From NCBI GenBank assembly GCA_028641055.1, contig CM054062.1:143718144-143782143 (forward strand): 64,000 nucleotides of DNA, written 5' to 3'. Shown here piece after piece: positions 11,479 to 22,207 of this stretch (the stretch's first letter is position 1; the number at the start of each line of letters is the position of its first letter). Both the position numbers and the translations under genes were made by a program. The notes under the pieces are model-generated. The model was not told the DNA's origin. It saw only the letters and a program-made list of their open reading frames with translations, and did not search any database. Origin of the DNA: Alopecurus myosuroides. Taxonomy: Eukaryota > Streptophyta > Magnoliopsida > Poales > Poaceae.

Positions 11479-12354
11479 TGTCGTGGTGGTATCACGGCAG
11501 ATGCCATAGGATGGCTAATTGTTTGGGGTCGATGAACGCTGGAGGTGCTCGGGGAGGGATCACGCCGCGAGTAGCCGCGTGTGGGATGAATCAAGCACTG
11601 CAAACAACAAGATCTACCCAGGTTCAGGGCCCTCGTGTGGAGGTAAAACCCCTACTCCTGCCTTTCTCTCTTCATATGTGTGTGTCACCGAGTAGCCACA
11701 GTACAGTTTTGGCCTACAGCCGAGTAGCCACCCTTCTCCCTACTTAACGTGTAAGCTAGGTGTTCTCTCCAAAGTCGCGACCGTGAACCTAGTGAGTCGA
11801 CCCTCTCACAAGAGGGGGCAGGGCACCTTATATACTGGTGCCCAGCCGGATACAGCCAAGAGGGAAAAGTACAAACAAATGTCGACATAGTGTGCACACT
11901 GCACACCTCCAGCTTCTCGCTGGCAGCTTTGGCTTCCTAGTTTGTCTTGTGTGGAAAGTCGTTGTGCAAAACCAAGATGACGATCCGTTATCACTGTCAC
12001 GGCCACAGGGTAGGCCCCCTAACCTGCACCGCCCTGCTGACACCCTGGCGCGGATAAGCACGCGCTCTGCAGATGAACAGTGCACCAGTACGGACCCAGG
12101 ATTCGCGGGGTCCTATGTCAGAACGGCTCCTTTGACTTCTGGCCCGAGTAGGAAACCACTCCCTCTACTCGGACCACTTCTTCTACTCGGAGGAGAATAA
12201 CTTCCTTGATTCTTTCTCCTGGCCATCAGTGTGTATGGCTGAATAGCAGTCGACCGGGTAGCGTGTACCGGGTAGCCAGCTACTCAGCCAAACCTCTCCT
12301 TTGATCTTGCCTTTATCACTTGCCTTACCCCTACTCGGGGGTAACCCCCCGGCA
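11479..12354 (-). repeat. 3' LTR of Gypsy element
   Basis: This 876-bp LTR runs from TGTCGTGG to CCGGCA on the plus strand. It differs from the right LTR by about 19 substitutions and no indels (about 2.2%), most of them transitions. It contains several copies of CCGAGTAG. The bordering polypurine tract on the minus strand is TTCGGGGACTAA (12355-12366). Confidence 0.96.
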
Positions 12355-13008
12355 TTAGTCCCCGAAGCTGGTAGAGTCCTGCGAACTTGTTCACTGGGCT
12401 CTTCCAGCTTAAAACAAATCTTCGTCTTTGAGCCGTAGGATGCCGAGTAGCACCATTTTCCTTCTCTGTCGCCGAGTAAAACGACTTTGTGAAATCTCGA
12501 ACAGAATCTCAGTGTGGCAGAGCGAATCCATCTCTCCGCATCGCTACTGGGCACGTGTCACGCCCTCGTACCCCCGACGCCTTGGTGCCTGGGATATGAC
12601 AGGCCACGCACCCATCACTGCGACCTGGGCCCACCGGCCCGTTAGGTCACTTCAACTGCAGTTATTAGCCCACGATTTAGACGTGGGACCGATTGCGCCC
12701 GTTACGCGCGCAACCTGCACTGTGTGCGTTTCTAACCGGCTCGCATCCCACGTCGCACGATCCCCACGCACAACTGATCCCACTAACTCCGCTGGTAACG
12801 GCAACCCGAGGGGAGAGATAAATACCCCCTCGGTAACTCCTCCTTCTCTTTCCTGTTCGCATTCACCTCTTGCCTCTTCGCCTTTCCGCCGCCGCAGAGC
12901 ACTCCGCCGCCGCGCACCTTTGCCGTGCCGCTGCTCCGTGCGACGCCGGAAAGCTAGCCACTCCTCCACCAAATCTCCACGAATCTTCCATCCATCCACT
13001 TCCTCTCC
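12355..13008 (+). promoter_or_regulatory. Putative internal promoter and leader of the antisense ORF
   Basis: This stretch lies between the 3' LTR and the first ATG of the plus-strand ORF and holds no ORF of its own. A TATA-like ATAAATA is at 12818-12824. It is followed by a pyrimidine-rich, CT-repeated leader of about 180 bp before the ATG at 13009. That is the layout of a plant core promoter facing opposite to gag-pol. The function is inferred. Confidence 0.45.
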
Positions 13009-16000
13009 ATGGCTCGTGATGACGACGCCCGCGCCGGACGGGCAGGATCTGAGGTCACGGCGGAGGATTGCCAATGGTTGGTAAACACCCGCCGTGTTCC
13101 TCCCAGCGTGCGGTGTAGGCCCGCGGACAGCGAAATCGTCCCCGCACCGCAGGAGGGCGAGTTCGTCGTGTTCCTCGCCCACTTCAAGCGAGGATTCGGC
13201 CTGCCCGTTTCGGATTTCTTCAAAGAATTCCTGAACCACTTCGGGCTGCAGCCGCACCACCTCCCTCCTAACGCCATGGTGATGCGTGGTCTGCGAGGCG
13301 TTCCTGGGTGTGCGCCCAACGGTTCATACCTGGGCGCGCTACTTCTTCTTCCGGAAGCAGAGCGTCCCCAAGCCCGGAAGCACGGAGAGCTCCCGCAGCA
13401 TGACGAAGACGGGAAGCGCAATGATGCTGCAGCGCAGCTCCGTCAACCACCCGCGCATCAAGGGGCTCGATACGGTGCGCAAGTGGCAGCGCACCTTCTT
13501 CTACGTCAAGAACATTCCTGCCGAGGAAGGAGCGCAGGTCACGGACCGGATAGGGCTCCCCAAGTGGACGAACACGCCGCCCCCCCAGCAAAATTGGGGA
13601 TACAAGCCGAAGCTGGAAGGCGATATCCTTCAGGTCGAGAAGCGCCTCGCCGAGCTGAGGGAGTTAGGATTCAAACGCGATGATCCCATCGCGTGTTGGA
13701 TCTCGAGGCGGGTGCTCCCGCTTCAGCGCCGCTCCCACCTCATGTGCTACATGGGAGGCAGCAGGGACTGCACGAGGACCACCACATTCGAGCTGAGTAC
13801 ATCGGACGTAGCCGTCTGGGAGCGCTCCATCATGAAGACCGGCCTCACCGACAACTGGCAATACGGCTTCGTGCCGTATAGCCGCGACAAGCCAATCGAA
13901 CAGGTTAGCACTCTATCCTTTATTTCTGCATTCTGATACCGAGTAGGTGGCTTTCCAGCTTAGTCTTTGCATGCTGCGCCGAGTAGGACACCACTAGCAT
14001 CCCATTGGCTCCATGTGCTTTGTGTTTGCACGCCATGCTGAGTAGAGAACCTTAGCCAAATATGCCAAATATGCTTTGTGTTTGCATGCTACTCCGAATA
14101 GGACACCACTAGCATCTCATTGGCTTTATGTGCTTTGTGTTTGCACGCCATGCTGAGTAGAGAACCTTAGCCAAATATGCCAAATATGCTTTGTGTTTGC
14201 ATTCCGTACCGGGTAGGATCCCTTAGCCTTTTGCTCAACTGACTTGTATTGCCTGCCTTTCTTTCCAGCACATTGACCGCCAGCTCGCTGAGAATGAGGA
14301 GCGCTTAGAGGGCAACTGGAGCAAAGACCGGGAAGAGGATGACGAGACCACCTATGACACCCAGGCCACCCTCTGTGTTCCTCACTCCAAACAGCAGGGT
14401 AAGCACCAAGTTGATGCGTCCATTCGAGACTGGTCCGAGGACGACGAACAAGGTGACTGAGTTCGCCTCTCTAGTTGCGGGTAGCGCAATCCCATTTCCT
14501 TTCCGCTTCTCAACTCCTTCTTCTCCTCTACTCTGCAGATGACCCCGATGCGGACGAGGAAGACGAGGATGTCCTCGACGTCGATCCCGTCGCTGTGGCT
14601 GCCCCTACCACTCGGAAGAGGGCAGGTAGCGGTGCCCAAGAGCCTGCTGCCAAGAACGCCAAGAAACCCGAGAAGAAGAAGAAGGTTTCAAGCAGAAGGC
14701 CACTCCCTACCCGCAAAGGGTAAGTAATTTCCTTCTATGTTATATTCTGCTGCTGCTTTTCGGTGTTCTCTTCCCCTCCTCTTTTTCTGAACTCCCTTTC
14801 TCCTTCAGTGATCCTTTGGATGCCGATGTTGCTGCGGATCCCGCCACCTCCAAGAAAAATCACCCATCGACCTCGAGTCGCTCATTGATCTTTCCGAGGA
14901 CGAGGATGAGCCAGCAGCACGGGATAGGACACATGCGCCCTCTCCCGTGAAGGAAGAAGAAGAAGGCACCAACACCGAGGACATGGGCGCTGGTGCCCAA
15001 GACATGGACCAGGAGCAGCAGGCCCGCGCAGAACAGAGTGCGCAGGATGTTGCTTACGACGAAACCCCCCTTCTCCCCCAGCTGCCTCAGCTGGGGAGAA
15101 TACCAATCAAGAAACTGAGCACCAAGATCATGCCGCCCTTGAGCGGCAGGATGAGAACCTGGAGCAGCCGCAAGACGAAGCTGCGGTTCAAGACGACCCC
15201 GCGGCCCAACCGCGGGTAGAAGAAGCAGAAGATGTACGCCCGAATCCCGCTGCCGAGCAGCGGGCTGAGGATACTGTGGTGGAGCACAACCTGCGGGGCC
15301 AAGCGCAGCCGGACGCAGCGTTGGGTAGCCGGCCCCCTGTGCCGCCTACTCAGCAGGTTACTCCTCCTACTGCACGGAGCCCTCCACGACCAGTGAAGAA
15401 GACCAAGACTGCACCAAGCCCTCCAGCTAAGCAGAGCACACAAAAGACCGCGTCGAGCCCTCCTCCCAAGCAAGGTGCTAAGAAGACTGCTTCTCAGACG
15501 GATGCTGCCGGCCAGAAGGCCATCCAGTCTGACGCCCCAGTTCGCAGGAACCCACCACGCAACGCTGCGCAGGATGCTGCTATGATGCCGCCGCCGAAAT
15601 CAACCGGGAAGGCTGTTGCGCAGAGCGGGCAGCTTACAATTGGCGCTTCTGGCAGTTCCGCTGGCGCAGGCGAGGGATCAAGCGCTCAACAGCCGCAACC
15701 CAGCTTCCTGCCTTACATGTTGCAGATGTCCAAGCAGCATGGTATCAAGTTGAGCAAGACCGAGCAGCGGGTCGCCCTTACGAAGGGCGCCCAGGCCAAA
15801 GCGGTAAATTCCAAGTTGCCGGATAAGAAGATAGCCCTTTCGATCTACTCACGTGAGGTCCAGGAGACTGAGATGCAATCCGAGGGGCTCGAGCAGATCA
15901 TTGACCGAGTAGGCTTCATCGACCAGGTGTGGGAAAGCACCGTCCATGGCAACAAAACTTGGGATGGCATGACCGTGGGCCCACTGGACCACTGGCGCAT

Positions 16001-18063
16001 TGACTGGAACAAAGCTGACATGGGCTACAATCCCATGACCATCTCCTCCACTACAAGCACACTGGCCGCGAAGCTATTCGTTCACCGCAAGGCCGCCGAA
16101 GACCTCGAACAGACATACGCTGTAAGTTTCATTTGCTTGTTCTGAATTGTTGCTTGTTCCGAGTTGCAACTTTTCTTTTCTTCTAGTCTTCTTTTTCTCC
16201 TTATCCATTACCCAGTCCCCGAGATTCGGGCCGAGTAGACGAGTACTCAACCGAGTTGCCGTCTTCTCGGGCCCAATCTTCAAAAAACTATCTAACTCCT
16301 TTTCTTTCTTTTTCACAGAATAGCCTCATGAAGAGGACAAATCTGTTCCGGCGGCTGCTCTGGAATCATAGCATCGCAAGGAGGCGCATTGAGGCCCTGG
16401 AGAAGGAGCGCAAGACTGACGCTGAGACGGAGCAGGCTGCGGTTGATCGTGCCCTCCAAATTTCCGAACTTGAGAGTAAGAATCTAGCTATTCGGTTAAT
16501 GCGTTTTGTGTTTACGCCCGCGTTTGCTCTTTTCTCTAACTCCTTCTACTCTGCAGGCAAGTTTCGGGCGATGGCAGAGGAACACAAGCATTGCCATGTC
16601 TTCGTTGCCTCCGCCGAGAGCAAGATCAAGGAGCTGGAAGGTGAGTTGCTGATCCTTCTGTGCTTGTTTCTCTCCTTTCTCTTGGTTACTCTGCTCACCG
16701 TGCTGTTTCTTTCCGCAGAAAAGTACAAGAAGTTCCGTGAGGAGCATCTTGATTGCCTGAAGCCCGCAGAGGTGAAGCAGCAACTGGAGAGCCAAGAAGC
16801 AGAGCTCAAGGACAAACGCGACACCGAGTTGGAACAGCTGCAGGTCCAATTGAGGACTGCCCTTCAGGACACCATAGACCAAGCCGCCGAGAAGGACAAA
16901 ATCAAGGCAGCAGCCAAGGCCAAGGAGAGGGCCCTCGAGTTGGAAAACAAGGTGCTGAAGAAGAGCAACGCGGACCTCATGCTCCAGCTGGCCAACTTTT
17001 GGAAAATTGAAGAGAGGCATGTTGCAGATGAGGAGGCTTGGAGGAGAAAGCTGGAAGCGCTACTCTGCGAACTTAACAGTAAGTTCGCGCTTCTCTGCAC
17101 CTGCCTGTTTCCTTCTTCTTCTGTTTGGCTTGATTTGCATCTCTTCTCTGCCTCCGTTTCTAATCCTTTCTGATAGCATTCTCAGAAATCTTCCCTGACC
17201 TCTGCTCGGCTTGCACACCTGCCCTGGCTAAGGCGCAAAAGATTCGAGCTGAGAAAGGACTGCCCACGGACACCAAGTCTACAATTGAGGACAATCTCAT
17301 GAGCATGCAGTCACAGCTCCACCATCTTAGGGGCTTGGGCACCGACTTGGTGTCCACAGCCTTCAAGCTTCACGCTCTGTTCTGGCCTCAAGACCCTGCG
17401 CCAGAGACCATCCGCGCGTTTTCCGAGAAGCTCAATGGTGTCAAGGCCGAGTTGAAGAAATGGCGTGTGTTCGTTGCTCGGGCAGGCGCTGATCTGCTAC
17501 TCCTCTTCATCTGCAGCTGGTACGAGAAACTGAATCTCGATACCATCCTTGAGGTGCGCCAGAACTCGAAGTGGCAGGAGGATCCCGACTGCGTGGCTTG
17601 CCGCAAGGCAGTTGCGCACGAGATCGCCTCCTACGCGGACACTGCTATCTTCATCGACGGACCCACTGAGCCTGATACCGAGGTGGAAGGCGAGGATGAA
17701 GATGAAGACGAGGACGAGGACACCGAGTCGGATGACTAGATTTGCTTCGAAAATACTGGTGCCAAGGATGGATCCGGGAAGGGGAAGGGCAAGGCTGCTG
17801 CGGATAGCGACAAGGAGCCGGATGCTGAAAACCAAGACGCCACCATCACTGCCGAGATGGTGAGCCAGGATGCGGCTCCCGAGCTGGGCTCGTCTTCTAG
17901 CGCGGCCCTTGACGACGCGGCGCTACTCCGCACGCAGTCCACTGCATCCACTTCAGCTACCGACCCCATCTCGGTGGCCACTGCCACCTCTGAGCAAGCT
18001 GCTACCAACACTGAAGCTGATGCTGCTAACGCCAACTTGGAGAACACTGCTACTTCCAACTAG
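13009..18063 (+). pseudogene. Antisense ORF of Tat-type Gypsy element ('putative gypsy-type transposase' family), about 8 exons, frameshifted
   Basis: The plus strand encodes a protein of the family annotated as 'transposase (putative) gypsy type' in grasses; its true role is unknown. Exons with GT-AG borders: 13009-13903, 14269-14452, 14539-14719, 14809-16121, 16319-16475, 16557-16640, 16719-17078 and 17177 onward. Exon 1 holds the globular domain (FKRGFGLPVSDFFKEFLNHF; later TVHTWARYFFFRKQS). Exons 2-4 are acidic and low-complexity, with a conserved patch near 15990 (WDGMTVGPLDHWRIDWNKAD). Exons 5-8 form a long coiled coil. Frameshifts lie near 13280, 14850 and 15090. A TAG at 17737-17739 interrupts an acidic tail that stays open to the TAG at 18061. 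No catalytic motif was seen. Confidence 0.85.
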
Positions 18064-18826
18064 TTACCTCCTGAAAACACTTATTCTCCAAAACTTTTTA
18101 TCAAATCCCCGGGATGCCGGGTGCATATGTATCAAACAATTATCTTTTCTGTTGCTACTCAGTTTTTATTCCAGTTTGATGTTCTATACTTGGTATTTGA
18201 GCAATTCTGGCTCGATGCCGGGTTGCGTTATCATGCAAGTCCCCGAGTTGCATTTTTTATCCGCTCTTCCTTTTTATCTCAGCTCTTACCTGCAACTTGT
18301 TGCTTTTTTGGTAGTCGAGTCACAAGAGTTTAAAGTTGGAGTTTCAAATACTTAGCCACTTAGAAACATTCATAGTAACGCTACTCACCACTTAGCCGAA
18401 AAAAGTTAACAGAAAAGCAGTAAAGAACGCTCTATTCGGTTGCCACACGCTTCCTTTCCTTTGCAATTTTTCATGTGTTCATTGACTCTTTGGCTTGTTC
18501 TCTGGCTTGCCATGAAGCCGGGTTGCGGACAGCAGCAGAGTCGCAGAGTGTTCGGTGAGTTTAAACACAGTACTTTGTATGCTTTTGAAATTCTAAGTGG
18601 TTCAACCGAATAGACAAAGTAAAGCAGAGTAAACACAAGGAACACGCAGAGCTAGTTTGGATGAGGGCAGTCCCCGAGTTCAATTTCAGATTGCAGAGTA
18701 GAGGTTTAACTCGGATAAGAGAGTACATACGTAGTTTGCTCACGAATGAAAACGGCGGAGTAGAGCTACATTCCAAGGGCGCTTGGATTCTTCTCCTGCT
18801 CTATCCGGCCTGTTCTTCTGGGATGG
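18064..18826. other. Spacer between antisense ORF and integrase of Gypsy element
   Basis: This AT-rich stretch lies between the convergent ends of the antisense ORF and pol. It has no ORF of interest. It would hold the 3' UTR of the antisense transcript. Confidence 0.5.
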
Positions 18827-20474
18827 CTATGCATCAACAAGGTAATAGGCATCATTGTGTAGAGCCTTGCTCACAATGAACGGCCCTTCCCACGGAGGAG
18901 ATAGCTTGTGCATCCCGGCTGTGCGCTGCACGAGCCTAAGCACCATGTCTCCTTCTCGGAAAACCCTTGGGTTCACTTTCCGGCTATGATAACGCCTCAA
19001 GTTTTGCTGGTAAACAGCTGAACGTGAAAGAGTAAGCTCTCTTGCTTCTTCTAGCAGGTCAACGTCATCTTCTTGAGCTTCTCTCGCCTCCGCCTCAGTG
19101 TAGAGGGTTACTCGGGGGGGAGTCATGCTCTAGGTCAATTGGCAACACGGCCTCAGCCCCATAAACCAAGAAGAATGGTGTGTAGCCGGTTGACCGGTTA
19201 GGGGTAGTCCTTAGACTCCACAACACCGCTGTCAACTCGTCTAACTAACACCCCGGTGTTTTCAGCAGCGGCTAAATCAGCCTTGGCTTTATGCCTGAAA
19301 GCACCATGCCATTTGCTCTTTCCACCTACCCATTGGAGGCGGGATGCGCGACAGACGCGACATGTAGTCGGATGTGCTTATCTCTGCAGAATCTCACCAT
19401 GGCACCCTCAGCAAAATTCGTGCCGTTATCCGTGATGATGCTATGCGGGTAGCCGTATCTCAGGATCACATCCTTCAGGAAACTCACAGAAGTGGCTCCA
19501 TCACATTTCCGAATAGGCTTCACTTCAATCCACTTGGTGAACGTATCAACCATGACCAAGATGTGAGTCATGTTGCCTCTAGCCGGCTTGAAGGGACCAA
19601 CCATATCCAGACACCAAACAGCAAATGGCCAAGTAATGGGAATGGTTTTCAACTCGGAAGCAGGCATGTGGATCTTACTTGCGAATCTCTGGCAGCCGTT
19701 GCACTTCCTCACAATATCTTCAGCTTGCTTCAAAGCAGTGAGCTAGAAGAAGCCATGCCGAAAAGCCTTCTTGACTAGAGCTCGAGAAGAGGCGTGATGC
19801 CCGCATTCTCCTTGATGTATCTCCACCAGAATTTCTTCTCCTTCTTCTGGTTCCACACAACGTTGCAACACGCCAGTGGGACTTCTTTTATGCAGCACTT
19901 CTCTGAAGATGGTGTAGCCCTTGGATCTTCTCTGAATTTGCCTTGCGGTAACCTCGTCATCTGGCAGGATGCCATCCTTTAGAAAGGATAATATGGGCAT
20001 AGCCCAACTCGGCGTTTCCCGTGCGTGAAACACTGGTTCGTCCACTTCCATCGGAACAGCTACCACTGCGTCTTTTTCTGAGTTGGGGTTGATTCTCTGT
20101 AGCCCCGACCGATTTGCAAGGACTTCCTCAATGAACGCGACAATCCCCGAGTTGAGAGGGGCAGTCCCCGAGTAAGGAGGGGCAGTCCCCGGGTTGCAGG
20201 CGCCAGTCCCCGGGATGGAGACTGTAATCCCCGGGTCCTCTTTTACGCCCTCCCAGTCAATCTCCATTGGAACTGCTTCTTCACTAGGCGGAGAAGGAAC
20301 AAAAATGGACTCCGAGTTGGGGGATGGCTTGATGGATGGCTTTCTGAAATGCTCCAAGGCAATCCCAGCCGGGATGTACTGCCGAGAAGACCCCAACTTG
20401 GACAGTTCATCCGCTGCTTCATTCTCTGCTCGGTGGATGTGTTGGAACTCGCAGCCTTCAAAGAATCCCGTCAT
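18827..20474 (-). pseudogene. Gypsy integrase, interrupted
   Basis: The N-terminal part (MTGFFEGCEFQHIHRAENEA) closes the RNase H-like domain. The integrase zinc-binding module follows (HQGECGHHASSRALVKKAFR, then CNGCQRFA). The catalytic core has its aspartates in WCLDMVGPFKPA and IITDNGTNF. The third acidic residue lies in VERANG, directly after a TAG at 19326. The C-terminal part (19126-18827) has YHSRKVNPRVFREGDMVLR, a usual Gypsy integrase tail. Stops at 19743 and 19326 lie where the family has Trp and Gln, and the frame changes between 19320 and 19130. It is defective. Confidence 0.88.
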
Positions 20475-20477
20475 GGT

Positions 20478-22168
20478 TTAGACCAGGAAGCGGTATGACG
20501 CCATGTTGGCATCCAGAGCATCCCAAGTACCAGAAACTTGCTGCACAACCAGATCCGAGTCGCCATAGCATATGATGTGATGCACACCAACTTCCTTGGC
20601 TACCTTCAAACCATGCACCACGGCCTCATACTCTGCAACATTGTTGGACGCCTTGAAGTGGATTTGCAGCACATATTTGAGTTGATCTCGCTTGGGTGAC
20701 GTAAGCACTATGCCATCGCCAAGGCCTTCCTTCACTTTGGATCCATCAAAGTGCATCTTCCAGTAATTGGTTGCGGGAGAAGGAGGCTCGTACTGCACCT
20801 CAGCCCAATCCACAAGAAATTCCGCCAGAATCTGAGACTTGATGGCTTCTCTTCTCGCATACGCGGGAGCGTACGCGGCCAGCTCGATTGCCCACTTGGC
20901 TACTCTGCCACTTGCTTCCTTGTTGCCCATGATATCCGAGATGGGAGCTGAACTCACCACGGTGATGGGATGTTCTTGGAAATAGTGCTTCAGCTTCTTG
21001 GTGCCTAGGTACACGCCATAAGTCATCTTCTGGTAGTGCGGGTAGTTCTGTTTGGAGCTGGACAACACCTCACTGAGATAATATATTGGCCGTTGTACAC
21101 TCTTGCCTTCCTCTCTCGCTCCACCACAATCACCATGCTGACTACCCGGTTGGTAGCGGCAATATATAGTAGCATTGGCTCCTTGGGTAGCGGACTAGCC
21201 AAGATGGGAGCGCTACCCAGCATTGCTTTCAGCTCATTGAATGCCACATCAGCTTGCGGTGTCCAGACGAACTTGTCGCTTTTCTTCATCAATTGATACA
21301 AAGGCAGAGCCTTTTCGCCCATTCTGCCCAAGAAACGACTCAGAGATGCCAAGCAACCAGTGAATTTTTGCACATCCTTCAGGGATCTCGGCAAAGACAT
21401 GCTCTCAATAGCTTTTATCTTTGAAGGATTGGCCTCAATGCCCCGACTGGATACCAAGAAGCCGAGTAGCTTGCCAGCCGGGACGCCAAAGGTGCATTTA
21501 CTCGGGTTCAGCTTGATCTTATACTTGCGCAAGTTAGCAAAAGTTTCCTCAAGGTCACTAAGCAGAGTATGTGTTTTATTCGTTTTGATGACAATGTCAT
21601 CTACGTACACCTGCATATTTTTGCCGAGTTGATCATGCAAGCATTTCTGCATGCATCTCTGATAAGTAGCACCCGCATTCCGCAACCCAAAGCACATGAC
21701 ACGATAGCAATAAGCCCCGTACGGGGTAATGAAAGCAGTCTTTATTTGATCAGCAGGGTTGAGAGCTATCTGATGAAAACCAGAGTAGGCATCTATGAAA
21801 GACAAAAGCTCACAACCAGCAGTGGAATCAATCACCTGATCGATGCGGGGTAGCGGAAAGGGATCCTTGGGGCAGGCCTTGTTCAAGTCGGTGTAGTCGA
21901 CGCACATGCGCCATGCGGTAGCGGCCTTGGGGTCCTCCTTCTTCTTCTCAACCATGACCGGGTTGGCTAGCCAATCCGGATGCAACACCTCCATGATGAA
22001 ATTGCTTATCAGCAGCTTGGTGATCTGATCACCGATAGCCTTCCTTCTCTCATCTCCGAAGCGGCGCATAGCCTGCTTCACTGGTTTGGCGTCAGGACGC
22101 ACATGTAGCGAGTGCTCAACCAACTCCCTCGGGACACCTGGTAGATCCTCATTGGACCAGGCGAACAC
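20478..22168 (-). pseudogene. Gypsy reverse transcriptase and RNase H domains, frameshifted
   Basis: The RT domain begins DLPGVPRELVEHSLHVRPDA and has WRMCVDYTDLNKACPKDPFP, LSFIDAYSGFHQI, and the catalytic QVYVDDIVIK. The RNase H after it starts CGVQTNL on the opposite strand view, and reads FVWTPQADVAFNELK here. Near 21085 the frame shifts. The new frame carries an archaeal-type RNase H (MHFDGSKVKEGLGDGIVL, ASNNVAEYEAVVHGL, CYGDSDLVVQQV) to a TAA at 20478. The second RNase H is the marker of the Tat branch. A TAG at 22208 separates it from gag-protease. Confidence 0.9.
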
Positions 22169-22207
22169 GTCCCGATTCTCACGGAGGAAGTGGATGAGCT
22201 CGCTTTC

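Noticed and set aside
12183..13591. Long minus-strand ORFs opposite the antisense gene
   Set aside because: They are shadow frames of GC-rich coding sequence; no domain was found and they overlap the true exons.
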